Source of the DNA: Algoriphagus sp. AGSA1
GTDB lineage: Bacteria > Bacteroidota > Bacteroidia > Cytophagales > Cyclobacteriaceae
NCBI RefSeq assembly: GCF_021390545.1
Contig: NZ_JAJUWR010000024.1
Span: forward strand, 1-64,000
Length of the DNA: 64,000 nucleotides
Direction of reading: 5' to 3'
Notes under the pieces: generated by a model
Told to the model about the DNA's origin: nothing
Databases searched by the model: none
Seen by the model: the letters and a program-made list of their open reading frames with translations, nothing else
Made by a program: the position numbers and the translations under genes
Shown: piece after piece, positions 9,336-17,047 of the stretch
Layout: every line of letters begins with the position of its first letter
How positions within the stretch are numbered: position 1 is the first letter of the stretch

Positions 9336-9917
9336 ATGTCAGAAACCTCCGGAGAAAAAAATATCAACTCAGAATTTGATTTTACCAAGCTATCTTCAAT
9401 TTGTTATCAGGACGATGACCCCAGCTATCATAAGCATTTAGAGACCTATACCTATGATGCTGACTTAGACACTGTTTGGGATGCCTATGTCTCCATTTCA
9501 CCCGAAAAAGCATGGAGTGGGAAAATGATCCATTTTCATAGATTGTACAATAGGGCTACAGAAGAAGAGGTTTTCCCAGGTCAGGTATATACCGGGGGAA
9601 TGGGACAAGGACAAGTCCTTATCTTAAACCTCCATGTATTCAAGGGAGCTATCAAATTGCAGGTAGGCCACGAAGTCAAAGAAATAAACAGGAAGAAAAG
9701 ATTGATCCGAATCTGTTATCTGGAAAACTCAAAATCCGAAGGTTCGCAGTTTATCACTTTCAAATCTTTACCAGATGGAAAAACCTATGTTTCCCATAAG
9801 ACCTTCTATAGGAGTGGGTCCATGTTTCGCGACAAAATCATCTACCCGTATTTCCATACCAAAGCAATTAACGAGTTCCATGGAAATGTCAGCAAATGGG
9901 TGGATTCGAAGATTTAA
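9336..9917 (+). CDS. Conserved hypothetical protein, possibly SRPBCC/START-like
   Basis: This 193-residue protein has no signal peptide or membrane segment. I do not recognise a named family with certainty. The segment YTYDADLDTVWDAYVSISP (about residues 41-59) resembles the first strand and helix of SRPBCC (Bet v1-like) lipid-binding folds. The alternating hydrophobic strands that follow and the final helix KAINEFHGNVSKWVDSKI would complete such a fold. The ligand is unknown. It is flanked upstream by a terminator and downstream by a separate oxidoreductase gene 121 bp away, so it may be a single transcript. The ATG at 9336 is the first in frame and is kept. Confidence 0.6.
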   Translation: MSETSGEKNINSEFDFTKLSSICYQDDDPSYHKHLETYTYDADLDTVWDAYVSISPEKAWSGKMIHFHRLYNRATEEEVFPGQVYTGGMGQGQVLILNLHVFKGAIKLQVGHEVKEINRKKRLIRICYLENSKSEGSQFITFKSLPDGKTYVSHKTFYRSGSMFRDKIIYPYFHTKAINEFHGNVSKWVDSKI

Positions 9918-10038
9918 GTCAAGATTACTCTATTAACCGCTAACCGCAGGGGATCTGGAATAGCAAACTTCCTTTTTTATTTGACTTTCAGTTTGTAACT
10001 TCTATAAAAATGAAGTTCAAGCATAAAACTTTTTGGCC

Positions 10039-11430
10039 ATGCCTAAACAGAAAACAGAAACTTTTGACGCAATAATAATAGGAGCCGGACAAGCAGGAAA
10101 TCCGCTTGCCTTTGCTTTGGCCAATGAAAAATGGAAAGTCGCTGTGGTGGAAAAGGCAGCAGTAGGGGGAACCTGCGTCAATACCGGATGCACTCCTACC
10201 AAAGCTTATGTAGCAAGCGCAAGAGCCGCCTGGGCAATTTCCAACGCGCCAAATTTGGGAATCCAATTACCCAAACCGCCCAAAGTGGATCTTAAAGCCA
10301 TCCGGCTAAGGAAAGATAAGCTGGTCAGTGCATCCAGGCTTGGAATTAAAAAATCCCTTACCGATTCCCCCCAAATTACCCTGATCCGCGGAACAGCCAC
10401 ATTCATGGACAGGATCAGCTTGAAGGTAGGTTCCAGAGTATTAAAATCTTCCAAAATTTTCATTAACGTAGGTGCCAGGACACGGATTCCAGAGGGATTT
10501 GAAGCAATGGAATACCTGACAAATTCGACCATTTTACAGCTTGACAAAATCCCGGATCACCTGATCATCATAGGCGGAAGCTACATAGGTCTGGAATTTG
10601 CGCAGATTTTTAAAAGGTTTGGTTCGAAGGTGACCGTACTGGAAATGGGAAACTATCTGATATCCAGAGAAGATCAGGATACTTCTGAGTTGGTCAGAGG
10701 GATTTTAGAAAAGGAAAACATCAAGGTCATCTGTGGTGCTAAATGTCTCCTGGGAAAAAATTCAAAATCCGGAGGCGTAACTGTCACTTTTCAACGAGAA
10801 GATTCTGAGAAGAAAATAAGTGGCTCGCACTTGCTGATTGCCACAGGAAGAACGCCCAATTCAGATTTGTTAAACTCTGAAAAAGCAGGCCTTCAGTTGG
10901 ATAAAAGAGGATATATAGAGGTGAATCCCAAACTTGAAACGAATGTAGAGGGGATCTTTGCTCTGGGAGATTGCAATGGAAAAGGAGCATTTACGCATAC
11001 ATCTTACAATGACTTTGAGATTGTGCAGGATCAGCTTTTCGGAGAAAAGAAAAGAACATTAAAAGACCGGATCACCAACTATGCGCTTTACATCGATCCC
11101 CCGCTGGGACGGGCGGGCATGACTCTAGAGCAAGCCAAGGCATCAGGCAAGAAACTCCTGTTTGCAAGCATGCCAATGGGGGAGATCTCCCGGGCAAAGG
11201 AGAAGGGAGAAACCTATGGAAAGATGGAGGTCATTGTGGATGCGGATTCAGAACAGATTATGGGAGCAGCGGTTTTGGGAACGGGAGGGGATGAAATCAT
11301 CGGAAGTTTTCTGACAGCGATGTATGGAAAAATCAGCTATAAAACCCTTATGAATTCAGTGCAGACACATCCTACAGTGACCGAACTTATCCCCACTCTT
11401 CTCCAGCAGCTGAAGCCATTAGAAGAGTAA
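10039..11430 (+). CDS. Pyridine nucleotide-disulfide oxidoreductase, mercuric reductase-like
   Basis: This 463-residue FAD- and NAD(P)H-dependent oxidoreductase resembles mercuric reductase and dihydrolipoamide dehydrogenase. The FAD motif is IIIGAGQAG (about 12-20) and the redox-active pair Cys46/Cys51 sits in GGTCVNTGCTPTK. The NAD(P)-binding segment is IIIGGSYIGLEFAQI and the second FAD motif is VEGIFALGDCNGKGAFTH. The C-terminal dimer domain has the His444/Glu449 pair in THPTVTEL. It lacks the extra metal-binding N-terminal domain and the C-terminal Cys pair of true mercuric reductases, so mercury reduction is unlikely; the substrate is unknown. I chose the ATG at 10039 over an in-frame TTG six bases upstream. 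Confidence 0.88.
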   Translation: MPKQKTETFDAIIIGAGQAGNPLAFALANEKWKVAVVEKAAVGGTCVNTGCTPTKAYVASARAAWAISNAPNLGIQLPKPPKVDLKAIRLRKDKLVSASRLGIKKSLTDSPQITLIRGTATFMDRISLKVGSRVLKSSKIFINVGARTRIPEGFEAMEYLTNSTILQLDKIPDHLIIIGGSYIGLEFAQIFKRFGSKVTVLEMGNYLISREDQDTSELVRGILEKENIKVICGAKCLLGKNSKSGGVTVTFQREDSEKKISGSHLLIATGRTPNSDLLNSEKAGLQLDKRGYIEVNPKLETNVEGIFALGDCNGKGAFTHTSYNDFEIVQDQLFGEKKRTLKDRITNYALYIDPPLGRAGMTLEQAKASGKKLLFASMPMGEISRAKEKGETYGKMEVIVDADSEQIMGAAVLGTGGDEIIGSFLTAMYGKISYKTLMNSVQTHPTVTELIPTLLQQLKPLEE

Positions 11431-11570
11431 TTTACAATACCGACTGAGGGTCTAACAAACTGTAGCCCCAGAAATGCTGTCGATCAAAAGAGTTCCTCCT
11501 CAAACCAGCATGCATGACGTCAGACAGGATCGGAACAGGAATGTGACCGATAAAATCAAAATATAAACCC

Positions 11571-12353
11571 ATGAAAGCATCGCATAAAATCTACTCCATC
11601 ATCAACCTGATAGTTTTGCTTGCGGTTATTTGCTGGAACTATTGGGTAAATGCTAAAGGGCTGAATGGAAATACCGTGAGCTCGCTCAGTGAGGAATATC
11701 AAAATCTATTTACTCCTGCAGGCTATGCCTTTTCTATATGGGGACTGATCTTTCTCTCACTCATGGTTCAGGCTGTATTCTTCATTATCAGAGCCTTCAA
11801 CCCATCCAAAGACTCAGATTTTCTGACCCAAATCGGCCCATATTTGATCATGGCGAACATATGCAACGGACTGTGGCTATATATGTGGCTCATGGAAAAT
11901 ACAGGCATCAGTGTGATTGTCATGCTGGGGATACTAGCCTCATTGGTTATCGTAATACTCAATACCAACATGGAAAGATGGAATGCTCCCCGTCCTATAA
12001 TATTCTGGCTCTGGTGGCCCATTGCACTTTACAGTGGCTGGATCGCCGTAGCCACCATTGCGAACATTTCCGCCTATCTGGCTAAAACAGGCTGGGGTTA
12101 TGCTGATGAAATCACCTGGACGATTGTGATGATTGTAGTAGCTGTGCTCCTGAATCTCTTTATGATAGCGACAAGAAACCTCAGGGAATTCGCTTCCGTG
12201 GGAATTTGGGCTTTGGTTGCTATCGCAGTAAGGCATTGGGGAAGTATTCCCGCTTTACAATGGACAGCACTTGGTGGAGCAATCATCCTGTTCCTTGCTG
12301 CCGGCTACCATGGCTACTTAAATAGAAAAACCGCACCATTTAAACTTAACTAA
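11571..12353 (+). CDS. TspO/MBR-like tryptophan-rich membrane protein
   Basis: This 260-residue integral membrane protein has about seven hydrophobic segments, more than the five of classical TspO (~160 residues). The FTPAGYAFSIWGLIF segment (about 45-59) and the many Trp residues match the TspO-related 'tryptophan-rich sensory protein' group common in Bacteroidota. TspO proteins bind tetrapyrroles and lipids; whether this larger form does is unknown. The lipocalin gene follows after only 11 bases and is probably cotranscribed, which suggests shared handling of a hydrophobic ligand. That link is inference. Confidence 0.75.
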   Translation: MKASHKIYSIINLIVLLAVICWNYWVNAKGLNGNTVSSLSEEYQNLFTPAGYAFSIWGLIFLSLMVQAVFFIIRAFNPSKDSDFLTQIGPYLIMANICNGLWLYMWLMENTGISVIVMLGILASLVIVILNTNMERWNAPRPIIFWLWWPIALYSGWIAVATIANISAYLAKTGWGYADEITWTIVMIVVAVLLNLFMIATRNLREFASVGIWALVAIAVRHWGSIPALQWTALGGAIILFLAAGYHGYLNRKTAPFKLN

Positions 12354-12364
12354 ACCAACCTTAC

Positions 12365-12916
12365 ATGAGAACTTTAAACAATTCTGAAAAATTTGCACTG
12401 GCAATGCCAATCCTAACTGCCGCGGGTATTTTGCTGTTGTCCCAATCAAGCAAAGCACAAGATCTGGAAACCGTACCCTATGTAGATCTGGAGAAGTATG
12501 TGGGTGAATGGTATGAGATTGCCTCCATTCCCCAATCCTTTCAAAAGGGCTGTACCTCCACAAAAGCAATTTATACTGCCAATGAAGACGGCACTATCCA
12601 GGTAGAAAATACATGTTATCTGCCAGCTAAAGGCAAAACTAAAACTGCCAAGGCCAAGGCTTTTGTAGAAGATGGGTCTGGAAATGCCAAACTGAATGTA
12701 CAGTTTTTCTGGCCCTTTAAAGGAAAATACTGGGTCATTGAATTAGCTAAAGATTATTCATACGCAGTAGTAGGCCATCCGAACCGAAAATATTTGTGGG
12801 TTCTTTCGAGGACTCCAGAAATGGATGGAAATCTTTATCATCAACTTCTCGAAAGTTCCGCTGAAAAAGGCTTTGATATCAGCAAACTCGAAAAAACAAT
12901 TCAAACTGTATCCTAA
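12365..12916 (+). CDS. Lipocalin family protein (Blc-like)
   Basis: This 183-residue bacterial lipocalin has an N-terminal hydrophobic export segment (about 12-31, ending SKAQ). It then has the lipocalin signature YVGEWYEIASIPQSFQKGC with the G-x-W motif at residues 47-49. The rest follows the Blc pattern: a YTANEDGTIQVENTCY strand, FFWPFKGKYWVIEL, YAVVGHPNRKYLWVLSRTP and a final helix. Such proteins bind fatty acids or lysophospholipids at the outer membrane. There is no lipobox Cys after the signal, so it is probably soluble and periplasmic. It follows the TspO-like gene by 11 bases and ends before a strong terminator. Confidence 0.92.
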   Translation: MRTLNNSEKFALAMPILTAAGILLLSQSSKAQDLETVPYVDLEKYVGEWYEIASIPQSFQKGCTSTKAIYTANEDGTIQVENTCYLPAKGKTKTAKAKAFVEDGSGNAKLNVQFFWPFKGKYWVIELAKDYSYAVVGHPNRKYLWVLSRTPEMDGNLYHQLLESSAEKGFDISKLEKTIQTVS

Positions 12917-12924
12917 ACAAGTTG

Positions 12925-12956
12925 AAATCCCGGAAATTAAATCTCCGGGATTTTTT
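12925..12956 (+). terminator. Rho-independent terminator after the TspO-lipocalin pair
   Basis: A perfect 9-bp stem, AAATCCCGG (12925-12933) with CCGGGATTT (12945-12953), has an 11-base loop. The T-run overlaps the last stem bases and extends to 12956. It starts nine bases after the lipocalin stop codon. Confidence 0.9.
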
Positions 12957-13126
12957 ATTCCCGCCTAAATCCTACCTAGATATTTTGGTTCACCAAATCA
13001 TTGAGCAATTGAGAATTTAGCTTAGGCACCTTTAAATACCCCTGATTTATTCCAAAACAGAAAGTAAGTAATTAAAGTTTTTTTGATATTTTGAGCCTAG
13101 TTAAGACGGCTATAACCTATATCGAC

Positions 13127-13693
13127 ATGGAATTTTTGGATGGATTGGATCCTCAACTCAAGCTTTTCTGGTATATCGCTATACCTGTTTCATTGGTTTT
13201 CGTACTCCAGACGATCTTGACATTTGTAGGATCTGGAGGCTCAGACGGCATCGAAGCTGATTTTGATGGAGATTTGGATGGTGCTGAAGCTCCTTTCCAG
13301 CTTTTCTCTTTGCGCAACCTGATCAATTTCTTGCTTGGGTTCAGCTGGGCAGGGATTTCTTTCTACACGATCATCCCTAATTACCCCCTAATCCTGCTAA
13401 TCAGTTTGGTCATCGGATTTGCTTTTGTTTACTCCTTTTTTCTGATAATTAAGCAAATTCAAAAGCTGGGAGAAGACAACACTTTTCGCCTGGAAAAAAC
13501 ATTGAATAAAATTGCTGATGTCTATCTGGCCATCCCCGGCAATATGCAAGGTAAGGGAAAAATCATGGTAAGCCTGAATGGTTCTGTGCGCGAACTTGAT
13601 GCCATGACCGAAAAAAACAAAATAGAAACAAATGCTACCGTAAGGATCTTACGGGTAGAAAGTGGCAATATCCTCATCGTAGAAAAGCTTTAA
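13127..13693 (+). CDS. YqiJ/NfeD-like membrane protein with OB-fold tail
   Basis: This 188-residue protein has three membrane segments (about residues 14-36, 60-82 and 87-111) and a soluble C-terminal beta-rich domain (about 125-188) of the OB type seen in NfeD/YqiJ proteins. A run of acidic residues, DGIEADFDGDLDGAEAP, lies in the first loop. NfeD-like proteins are encoded beside flotillins and are thought to act with them in membrane microdomains, and here flotillin starts 12 bases downstream. I chose the ATG at 13127, whose MEFLDGLDPQ start looks natural, over an in-frame TTG 36 bases upstream. Confidence 0.8.
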   Translation: MEFLDGLDPQLKLFWYIAIPVSLVFVLQTILTFVGSGGSDGIEADFDGDLDGAEAPFQLFSLRNLINFLLGFSWAGISFYTIIPNYPLILLISLVIGFAFVYSFFLIIKQIQKLGEDNTFRLEKTLNKIADVYLAIPGNMQGKGKIMVSLNGSVRELDAMTEKNKIETNATVRILRVESGNILIVEKL

Positions 13694-13705
13694 ACCAATT
13701 CTTTT

Positions 13706-15217
13706 ATGGATCCATTAATTCTTATTGTCGTTGCGACAGTTGTTGTCTTCGTGACTATACTGGCACTTGTCTCCCGTTATAAGCGCTGTCCTTCTGACAA
13801 AATACTTGTCGTCTATGGAAAAACAGGTGGTACCTCAGCCAGATGTATTCATGGAGGAGGAGCATTCATCTGGCCTGTTATTCAGGATTATGCTTATCTG
13901 GATTTGAAACCGATTTCCATCGAAGCTAATCTGACCAATGCACTAAGCCGTCAGAATATTAGGGTGGACGTGCCCTGTAGATTCACTATTGCTATTTCTA
14001 CAGACACTGACACGATGAACACCGCTGCTGAGCGTTTACTAGGCTTGGCCCACGAGCAAATACAGGAGCTTTCAAAAGACATTCTTTTTGGTCAGTTGCG
14101 TTTGGTTATTGCCACGATGACCATTGAAGAAATCAACTCTGACAGGGATAAATTTCTTGAAAGTATCTCCAAGAACGTGGATAGCGAACTGAAGAAAATC
14201 GGATTGAAACTGATAAACGTCAACGTAACGGATATCAAAGACGAATCGGGGTACATCGAGGCTCTTGGGAAAGAAGCTGCCGCAAAGGCAATCAACGAGG
14301 CAAAAATCTCGGTAGCTGAGCAAGAGAAAATCGGTGAAACGGGAAAAGCCCTTGCAGATCGGGAAAAAGACGTGCAGATCGCAGACACCCAGCGTGACCG
14401 CGATGTAAAAATAGCGATAACCAATAAAAACCGGGAAGTAAGTATTGCGGAGGCAGTAAAAGACGAGAGTATCGGTAAAGCAGAAGCGCAACGGGACACT
14501 CGTGTAAAAACATCGGAGGCAAATGCCATTGCCATCAAAGGGGAAAATGAAGCCAAAATCTCCATTGCCCAATCGGATGCACAACGTAGAGAAAAAGAAG
14601 CAGAGGCTTTGAGGATAGCGCTTGCTTCTGAAAAAGTCCAAAGTGCAAGGGCTCTAGAAGAAGCCTATCTAGCGGAGCAAAAAGCAGAAACGGCCAGAGC
14701 GGAAAGAGAACGTTCCACTCAAAATGCCAACGTGGTGATACCTGCGGAGATTGCAAAACAACGGGCAATCATCGATGCTCAAGCAGAGGCTGAACGTATC
14801 AGAGAACAGGCAAAAGGTGAGGCTGATGCGATCTATGCAAAGATGGAAGCTGAGGCAAAAGGGCTTTTTGAAATATTGACCAAACAAGCGGAAGGCTACC
14901 GGAAAGTTGTTAGTGCTGCGGGCGGAGACCCTACCAAAGCATTCCAATTACTCTTGATTGAAAAACTGCCTGAACTGGTAAAAACCCAAGTGGAAGCGGT
15001 GAAAAACATCAAGATCGATAAGATCACAGTTTGGGATTCGGGTCAGAGTGAAAACGGAAACGGCTCCACAGCTAATTTTGTCTCCGGAATGATGAAGACA
15101 GTTCCCCCTCTAAATGAATTGTTCAACATGGCGGGCTTGAATCTGCCTACTTACCTGAAAGGAGATGACTTAGAAGAGCCGTCCCAAACCAAAGAGGAGC
15201 CGAAATCTGAAGAGTAA
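13706..15217 (+). CDS. Flotillin family (SPFH domain) protein
   Basis: This 503-residue protein has one N-terminal membrane segment (residues 4-21). The SPFH/band 7 domain (about 25-200) includes YLDLKPISIEANLTNALS and IKDESGYIEALG. A long Ala/Glu/Lys-rich coiled coil (about 190-400) carries repeated AEAQRD/EKEAEA segments. The C-terminal assembly region has GGDPTKAFQLLLIEKLPELV, typical of the YqiK/FloT group. Flotillins form large oligomeric scaffolds on the cytoplasmic membrane. The gene forms a two-gene operon with the YqiJ/NfeD-like gene and ends before a hairpin shared with the converging M14 operon. Confidence 0.92.
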   Translation: MDPLILIVVATVVVFVTILALVSRYKRCPSDKILVVYGKTGGTSARCIHGGGAFIWPVIQDYAYLDLKPISIEANLTNALSRQNIRVDVPCRFTIAISTDTDTMNTAAERLLGLAHEQIQELSKDILFGQLRLVIATMTIEEINSDRDKFLESISKNVDSELKKIGLKLINVNVTDIKDESGYIEALGKEAAAKAINEAKISVAEQEKIGETGKALADREKDVQIADTQRDRDVKIAITNKNREVSIAEAVKDESIGKAEAQRDTRVKTSEANAIAIKGENEAKISIAQSDAQRREKEAEALRIALASEKVQSARALEEAYLAEQKAETARAERERSTQNANVVIPAEIAKQRAIIDAQAEAERIREQAKGEADAIYAKMEAEAKGLFEILTKQAEGYRKVVSAAGGDPTKAFQLLLIEKLPELVKTQVEAVKNIKIDKITVWDSGQSENGNGSTANFVSGMMKTVPPLNELFNMAGLNLPTYLKGDDLEEPSQTKEEPKSEE

Positions 15218-15237
15218 CAGCAACCTACCAGTCAAAA

Positions 15238-15273
15238 AAATAGAGGCCAGATTAAAAAAATCGGCCTCTATTT
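15238..15273. terminator. Shared bidirectional terminator between flotillin and M14 operons
   Basis: A perfect 11-bp stem, AAATAGAGGCC (15238-15248) with GGCCTCTATTT (15263-15273), has a 14-base A-rich loop. A run of A before the left arm gives a good T-run for the minus-strand transcript, while the plus strand has only three T. It sits between two converging stop codons and probably serves both. Confidence 0.85.
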
Positions 15274-15301
15274 GGTAAGAGTTATGTTAAATTGTCAACC
15301 T

Positions 15302-17044
15302 TCATTTATTTTTCTTCCAACTTGCTTTGCCTCCTTTTGCGGAGTCCACGGTGATGGAATAATCAGCTCCTGAGGACACAACCCACCTCACTTTTACACC
15401 AGTCATCCCAGGGATGTTATCCACAGCGATTTTTTCAGGTGAGTTCTTCTGCTCCTTGACTTTGTTGAAATCTTCGTCTTCAACCACAAACCCCGCAAGT
15501 ACTTTTACTCCCGAGATAGTGACATAATCAGGTCTTTCTATTTTATACTTTAGATCCTGACTAGCATGAGTAGGCATTAGCCGCTCATTGAATATGGTAG
15601 CGGTAATGGATTTCAAACCTCCACCCAGCTCTTCCTCCTTCACATCCATAACTGATAATTTTGGAGTATGATAAGCATGATAGATCGTAAAAGCGGTGTT
15701 TCTATGTGCATCCTGCTCCAGTAGGAACCCGGGATGCAAACGTCCAAAGTTCTTTTTAAAACCACCGATTTCTACTGTTCCAAACTGTGGGTGTTCAAAC
15801 TCCTTCCAGTTTACAAAGGCATCCCCCATGGTCAGTAGCTCATCTACACTGAACTGTTCATTCTGACCTCCGGATTCTTTATTAAAGTACAGATACGGAA
15901 CCATCAATTCATTGGAAAAGGTAAATACCCCCCTCACTCCATAAAACCAATCCAGTTCACCTCCGAAGACGGAGTAAAGATCTTTGTAAACGGTCAAATA
16001 CCGATACCCGGGAATCATTTCCTCTCCTTTACGTCCTAGTGCATCATAGATTCTGATATCGTCACGGTTATAAGTATTCACGTCCTCTTCCGCACCCGGC
16101 CCCCGCAGGATCATCCCTCCTGAATTATGAAAACTCTGGGCTCCGGCGATATTCGGATGTTTCATTACGAACTCCATTACCGAACGGTTTTCCGGCAGTG
16201 TAAAAGGGTACTTCAATGCCCCACGCTGGATGTAGTCAGGCTGCCAGTTCCATCCCCAATCCCTGTTTGGATCATAATAGCCTATTCCGTCATCATTTAC
16301 ACGACCATCTCCGTCACCATCAGTACCCTCCTGTCCCAGCATTTCGTATTCACCTACTTTGTCAGCAGCTACCATAATCAATTTCCGCGGGTCTTGTGGA
16401 TCTTTGATATAGCGCCCTGTAGGCGACTTTCTGATCATCATGGTGATGTGACCGTCTCCATCCAGATCGTCCATCATATCTTCACCGGCCACTCCATCAC
16501 CATCATTGTCCAGGATCATCATGCCTGACCTCGGGGAATGTGCGGTATTTGGCTCTAGAAAATAGTTGTTTCTAGCGTCTGGATTAATGGTAGGGGTAAT
16601 GTAAAACGATTTATCCTTAAGAAGTTGCCGGATGAATTCATTATCAGCGAACATTTCTGTAAGATACCAAGCTCCATATAGCGAGAACTCCCCTCCCTGT
16701 ACTTCATTGGAATGTATGTTCCCATCAATCCACATTCCCGGCTTGTCAGTATCTTTTCCTGTAGAAAAGTCCGTGATAGTCAGCGTCATGATATCACGTC
16801 CCTCGTAAGACTTACCGATAGATTCCAACTTGGCAAGATTAGGATGTGCTGCTGCAATCTTTTTCATATTCTCCACCAGTCCCTCATAGGTATAGTACCG
16901 GTTGAAGGCTATTTCCACTTTAGGGTTGTGAGGGGTACCTACGGCGCGGAAAAATTTCTCTTGCGCATCTGCATGATTACTGCTCAGGCAAAATGCACAA
17001 ACAGCCATTGCAAGAAGTGATTTTATTGGTCTGATCTTTTTCAT
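15302..17044 (-). CDS. M14 family zinc carboxypeptidase, apparently active
   Basis: This 580-residue secreted metallocarboxypeptidase has a signal peptide of about 27 residues (ending HADAQ). Zinc ligands are His111 and Glu114 in GNIHSNEVQGG, and the third is His306 in AQSFHNSGG. The substrate-carboxylate pair Asn260-Arg261 lies in DPNRDW, and the catalytic Glu379 in TFSNEL. Three Asp-rich loops resembling calcium sites (DNDGDGVAGED, DLDGDGHIT, DGDGDGRVNDDG) are inserted between these motifs. A beta-rich tail (about 430-580) follows the catalytic domain. It lies 3 bases downstream of a paralogue that has lost these residues, and both are surely on one transcript. Confidence 0.93.
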   Translation of the reverse strand: MKKIRPIKSLLAMAVCAFCLSSNHADAQEKFFRAVGTPHNPKVEIAFNRYYTYEGLVENMKKIAAAHPNLAKLESIGKSYEGRDIMTLTITDFSTGKDTDKPGMWIDGNIHSNEVQGGEFSLYGAWYLTEMFADNEFIRQLLKDKSFYITPTINPDARNNYFLEPNTAHSPRSGMMILDNDGDGVAGEDMMDDLDGDGHITMMIRKSPTGRYIKDPQDPRKLIMVAADKVGEYEMLGQEGTDGDGDGRVNDDGIGYYDPNRDWGWNWQPDYIQRGALKYPFTLPENRSVMEFVMKHPNIAGAQSFHNSGGMILRGPGAEEDVNTYNRDDIRIYDALGRKGEEMIPGYRYLTVYKDLYSVFGGELDWFYGVRGVFTFSNELMVPYLYFNKESGGQNEQFSVDELLTMGDAFVNWKEFEHPQFGTVEIGGFKKNFGRLHPGFLLEQDAHRNTAFTIYHAYHTPKLSVMDVKEEELGGGLKSITATIFNERLMPTHASQDLKYKIERPDYVTISGVKVLAGFVVEDEDFNKVKEQKNSPEKIAVDNIPGMTGVKVRWVVSSGADYSITVDSAKGGKASWKKNK

Positions 17045-17047
17045 GGC

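Noticed and set aside
9918-10038. Search for a small RNA or riboswitch before the oxidoreductase gene
   Set aside because: No strong hairpin or conserved element could be seen in the 121-base gap.
10033-11430. Possible true mercuric reductase for mercury resistance
   Set aside because: The active-site Cys pair is present, but the C-terminal Cys pair needed to bind Hg(II) and any merT, merP or merR neighbour are absent.
14072-14947. Several long minus-strand frames opposite flotillin
   Set aside because: They mirror the repetitive Ala/Glu/Lys-rich coiled coil of flotillin and are rich in Cys, Phe and Ser, which is typical of antisense reading of such codons.
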